From Myxococcales bacterium (GTDB lineage: Bacteria; Myxococcota_A; Polyangia; Polyangiales; Houyiibacteriaceae): 7,163 nt of DNA. The notes under the pieces are model-generated. The model did not search any database. It saw only the letters and a program-made list of their open reading frames with translations, and was not told the DNA's origin. A program made the position numbers and the translations under genes. Of this stretch, positions 6,724 through 7,163 are shown in pieces; position 1 is the first letter of the stretch; each line of letters begins with the position of its first letter. The stretch is from NCBI GenBank assembly GCA_030622585.1, contig JAUXFZ010000122.1, positions 1 to 7,163 on the forward strand, given 5' to 3'.

Positions 6724-7163
6724 TCAGCGACGGCGTGCGGAACCAGCCTCGAGCACCCGGCTGTACTGAGTGGCCTCGCTCACCGCTTCTCGAATCAGAT
6801 TCAAGGCGATGTCGCGCGCGTAGCTCTCGGGCAAGTCCACATCATCGAGCGTCAGCATTTGCTCCGGCTCAACCGCGCGCGTGACCACGGCGTCGTAGAG
6901 TAGACCAATTGGAACATGGTCTGGCTCGTCGCGGAAGCGCACCGCCGTACCCCGCACCTGAAAGCTGCCAATGCCCATCTCGATGCGCTCCCCCGGTTGG
7001 AGGCGCTTCTTTGCCACCGCCGCGACACCGGTCGTGGGGGCCGCGGAGTTGTGCAGAAGCGGCGGTCGCCCCTGCATCGCGTGCCGAATCGTGTTGGGCA
7101 CTTCGAGCGCACACAGGTGGTATGGTCGAACGAACGTATAATATGGGCCGTCGCCGATCTTGA
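6724..7163 (-). CDS. C-terminal part of a SAF-domain NAD(P)-dependent oxidoreductase, possibly DRL-like (N-terminus outside window)
   Basis: Read on the - strand, the frame is open from the window edge to a TGA at 6726-6724, showing 145 residues. A GTG at 7101-7099 could be mistaken for a start, but coding clearly continues upstream: the 20 preceding codons read 'KIGDGPYY' and 'FVRPYHLCALEVP', a conserved stretch of this family just before the SAF domain. Downstream come 'VAAVAKKRLQPGERIE' (about 46-61 of the visible part) and 'PIGLLYDAVV' with 'LTLDDVDLPES' (about 84-113), the pattern of a SAF domain. Full proteins pair an N-terminal NAD(P)-binding, homoserine-dehydrogenase-like domain with this C-terminus. 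The family includes the Brucella DXP-reductoisomerase-like protein DRL, and many members are simply annotated as oxidoreductases. Substrate unknown. Since the gene is convergent with the methyltransferases it has its own promoter outside the window; whether it serves the same pathway is inference. Confidence 0.78.
   Translation of the reverse strand, partial: KIGDGPYYTFVRPYHLCALEVPNTIRHAMQGRPPLLHNSAAPTTGVAAVAKKRLQPGERIEMGIGSFQVRGTAVRFRDEPDHVPIGLLYDAVVTRAVEPEQMLTLDDVDLPESYARDIALNLIREAVSEATQYSRVLEAGSARRR

Noticed and set aside
1..7163. CRISPR arrays, tRNA/rRNA genes, insertion sequences or attachment sites
   Set aside because: No spaced direct repeats, tRNA-like cloverleaf, transposase motif or terminal inverted repeats were seen; nearly every base lies in a supported gene.

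Overview
This is a GC-rich bacterial window whose genes mostly use G- or C-ending codons. It is almost fully coding. Seven genes read on the + strand and one gene enters from the right on the - strand. No taxonomic marker is present. The composition and gene families would fit a high-GC environmental bacterium, for example a myxobacterium-like or actinobacterial lineage, but the sequence does not settle this.

Layout: (1) 1-534 is the C-terminal end of a larger protein, a beta-rich module like those in secreted or surface proteins. (2) 547-1593 is an extended-type SDR (NAD-dependent sugar epimerase/dehydratase). (3) 1596-2849 is a sugar C-methyltransferase of the TylC3/TcaB9 type. (4) 2851-3642 is an RfbF-like sugar-1-phosphate nucleotidyltransferase. 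(5) 3661-4320 is a PIG-L/LmbE-type deacetylase. (6) 4317-5486 and (7) 5521-6699 are two tandem, paralogous methyltransferases with the same three-part architecture as gene 3. (8) 7163-6724 (-) is the C-terminal end of a SAF-domain oxidoreductase, possibly of the DXR-like (DRL) family. It converges on the cassette.

The + strand genes are packed with gaps of 12, 2, 1 and 18 bases, a 4-base ATGA overlap, and a gap of 34 bases, so genes 2-7 look like one operon. Together they suggest synthesis of an unusual, C-branched and possibly de-N-acetylated nucleotide-activated sugar. The nucleotidyltransferase would activate the sugar, the SDR would oxidise, epimerise or reduce it, one or more methyltransferases would add C-methyl branches, and the PIG-L enzyme would remove an acyl group. 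No glycosyltransferase, flippase, aminotransferase or 4,6-dehydratase with a clear signature lies in the window, so the pathway must be completed by flanking or distant genes.

The most interesting points are the three C-methyltransferase-like enzymes in one short operon, with divergent active-site motifs in the tandem pair, and the SAF-domain oxidoreductase facing them. The individual families are known. The specific product of this combination cannot be read from the sequence.
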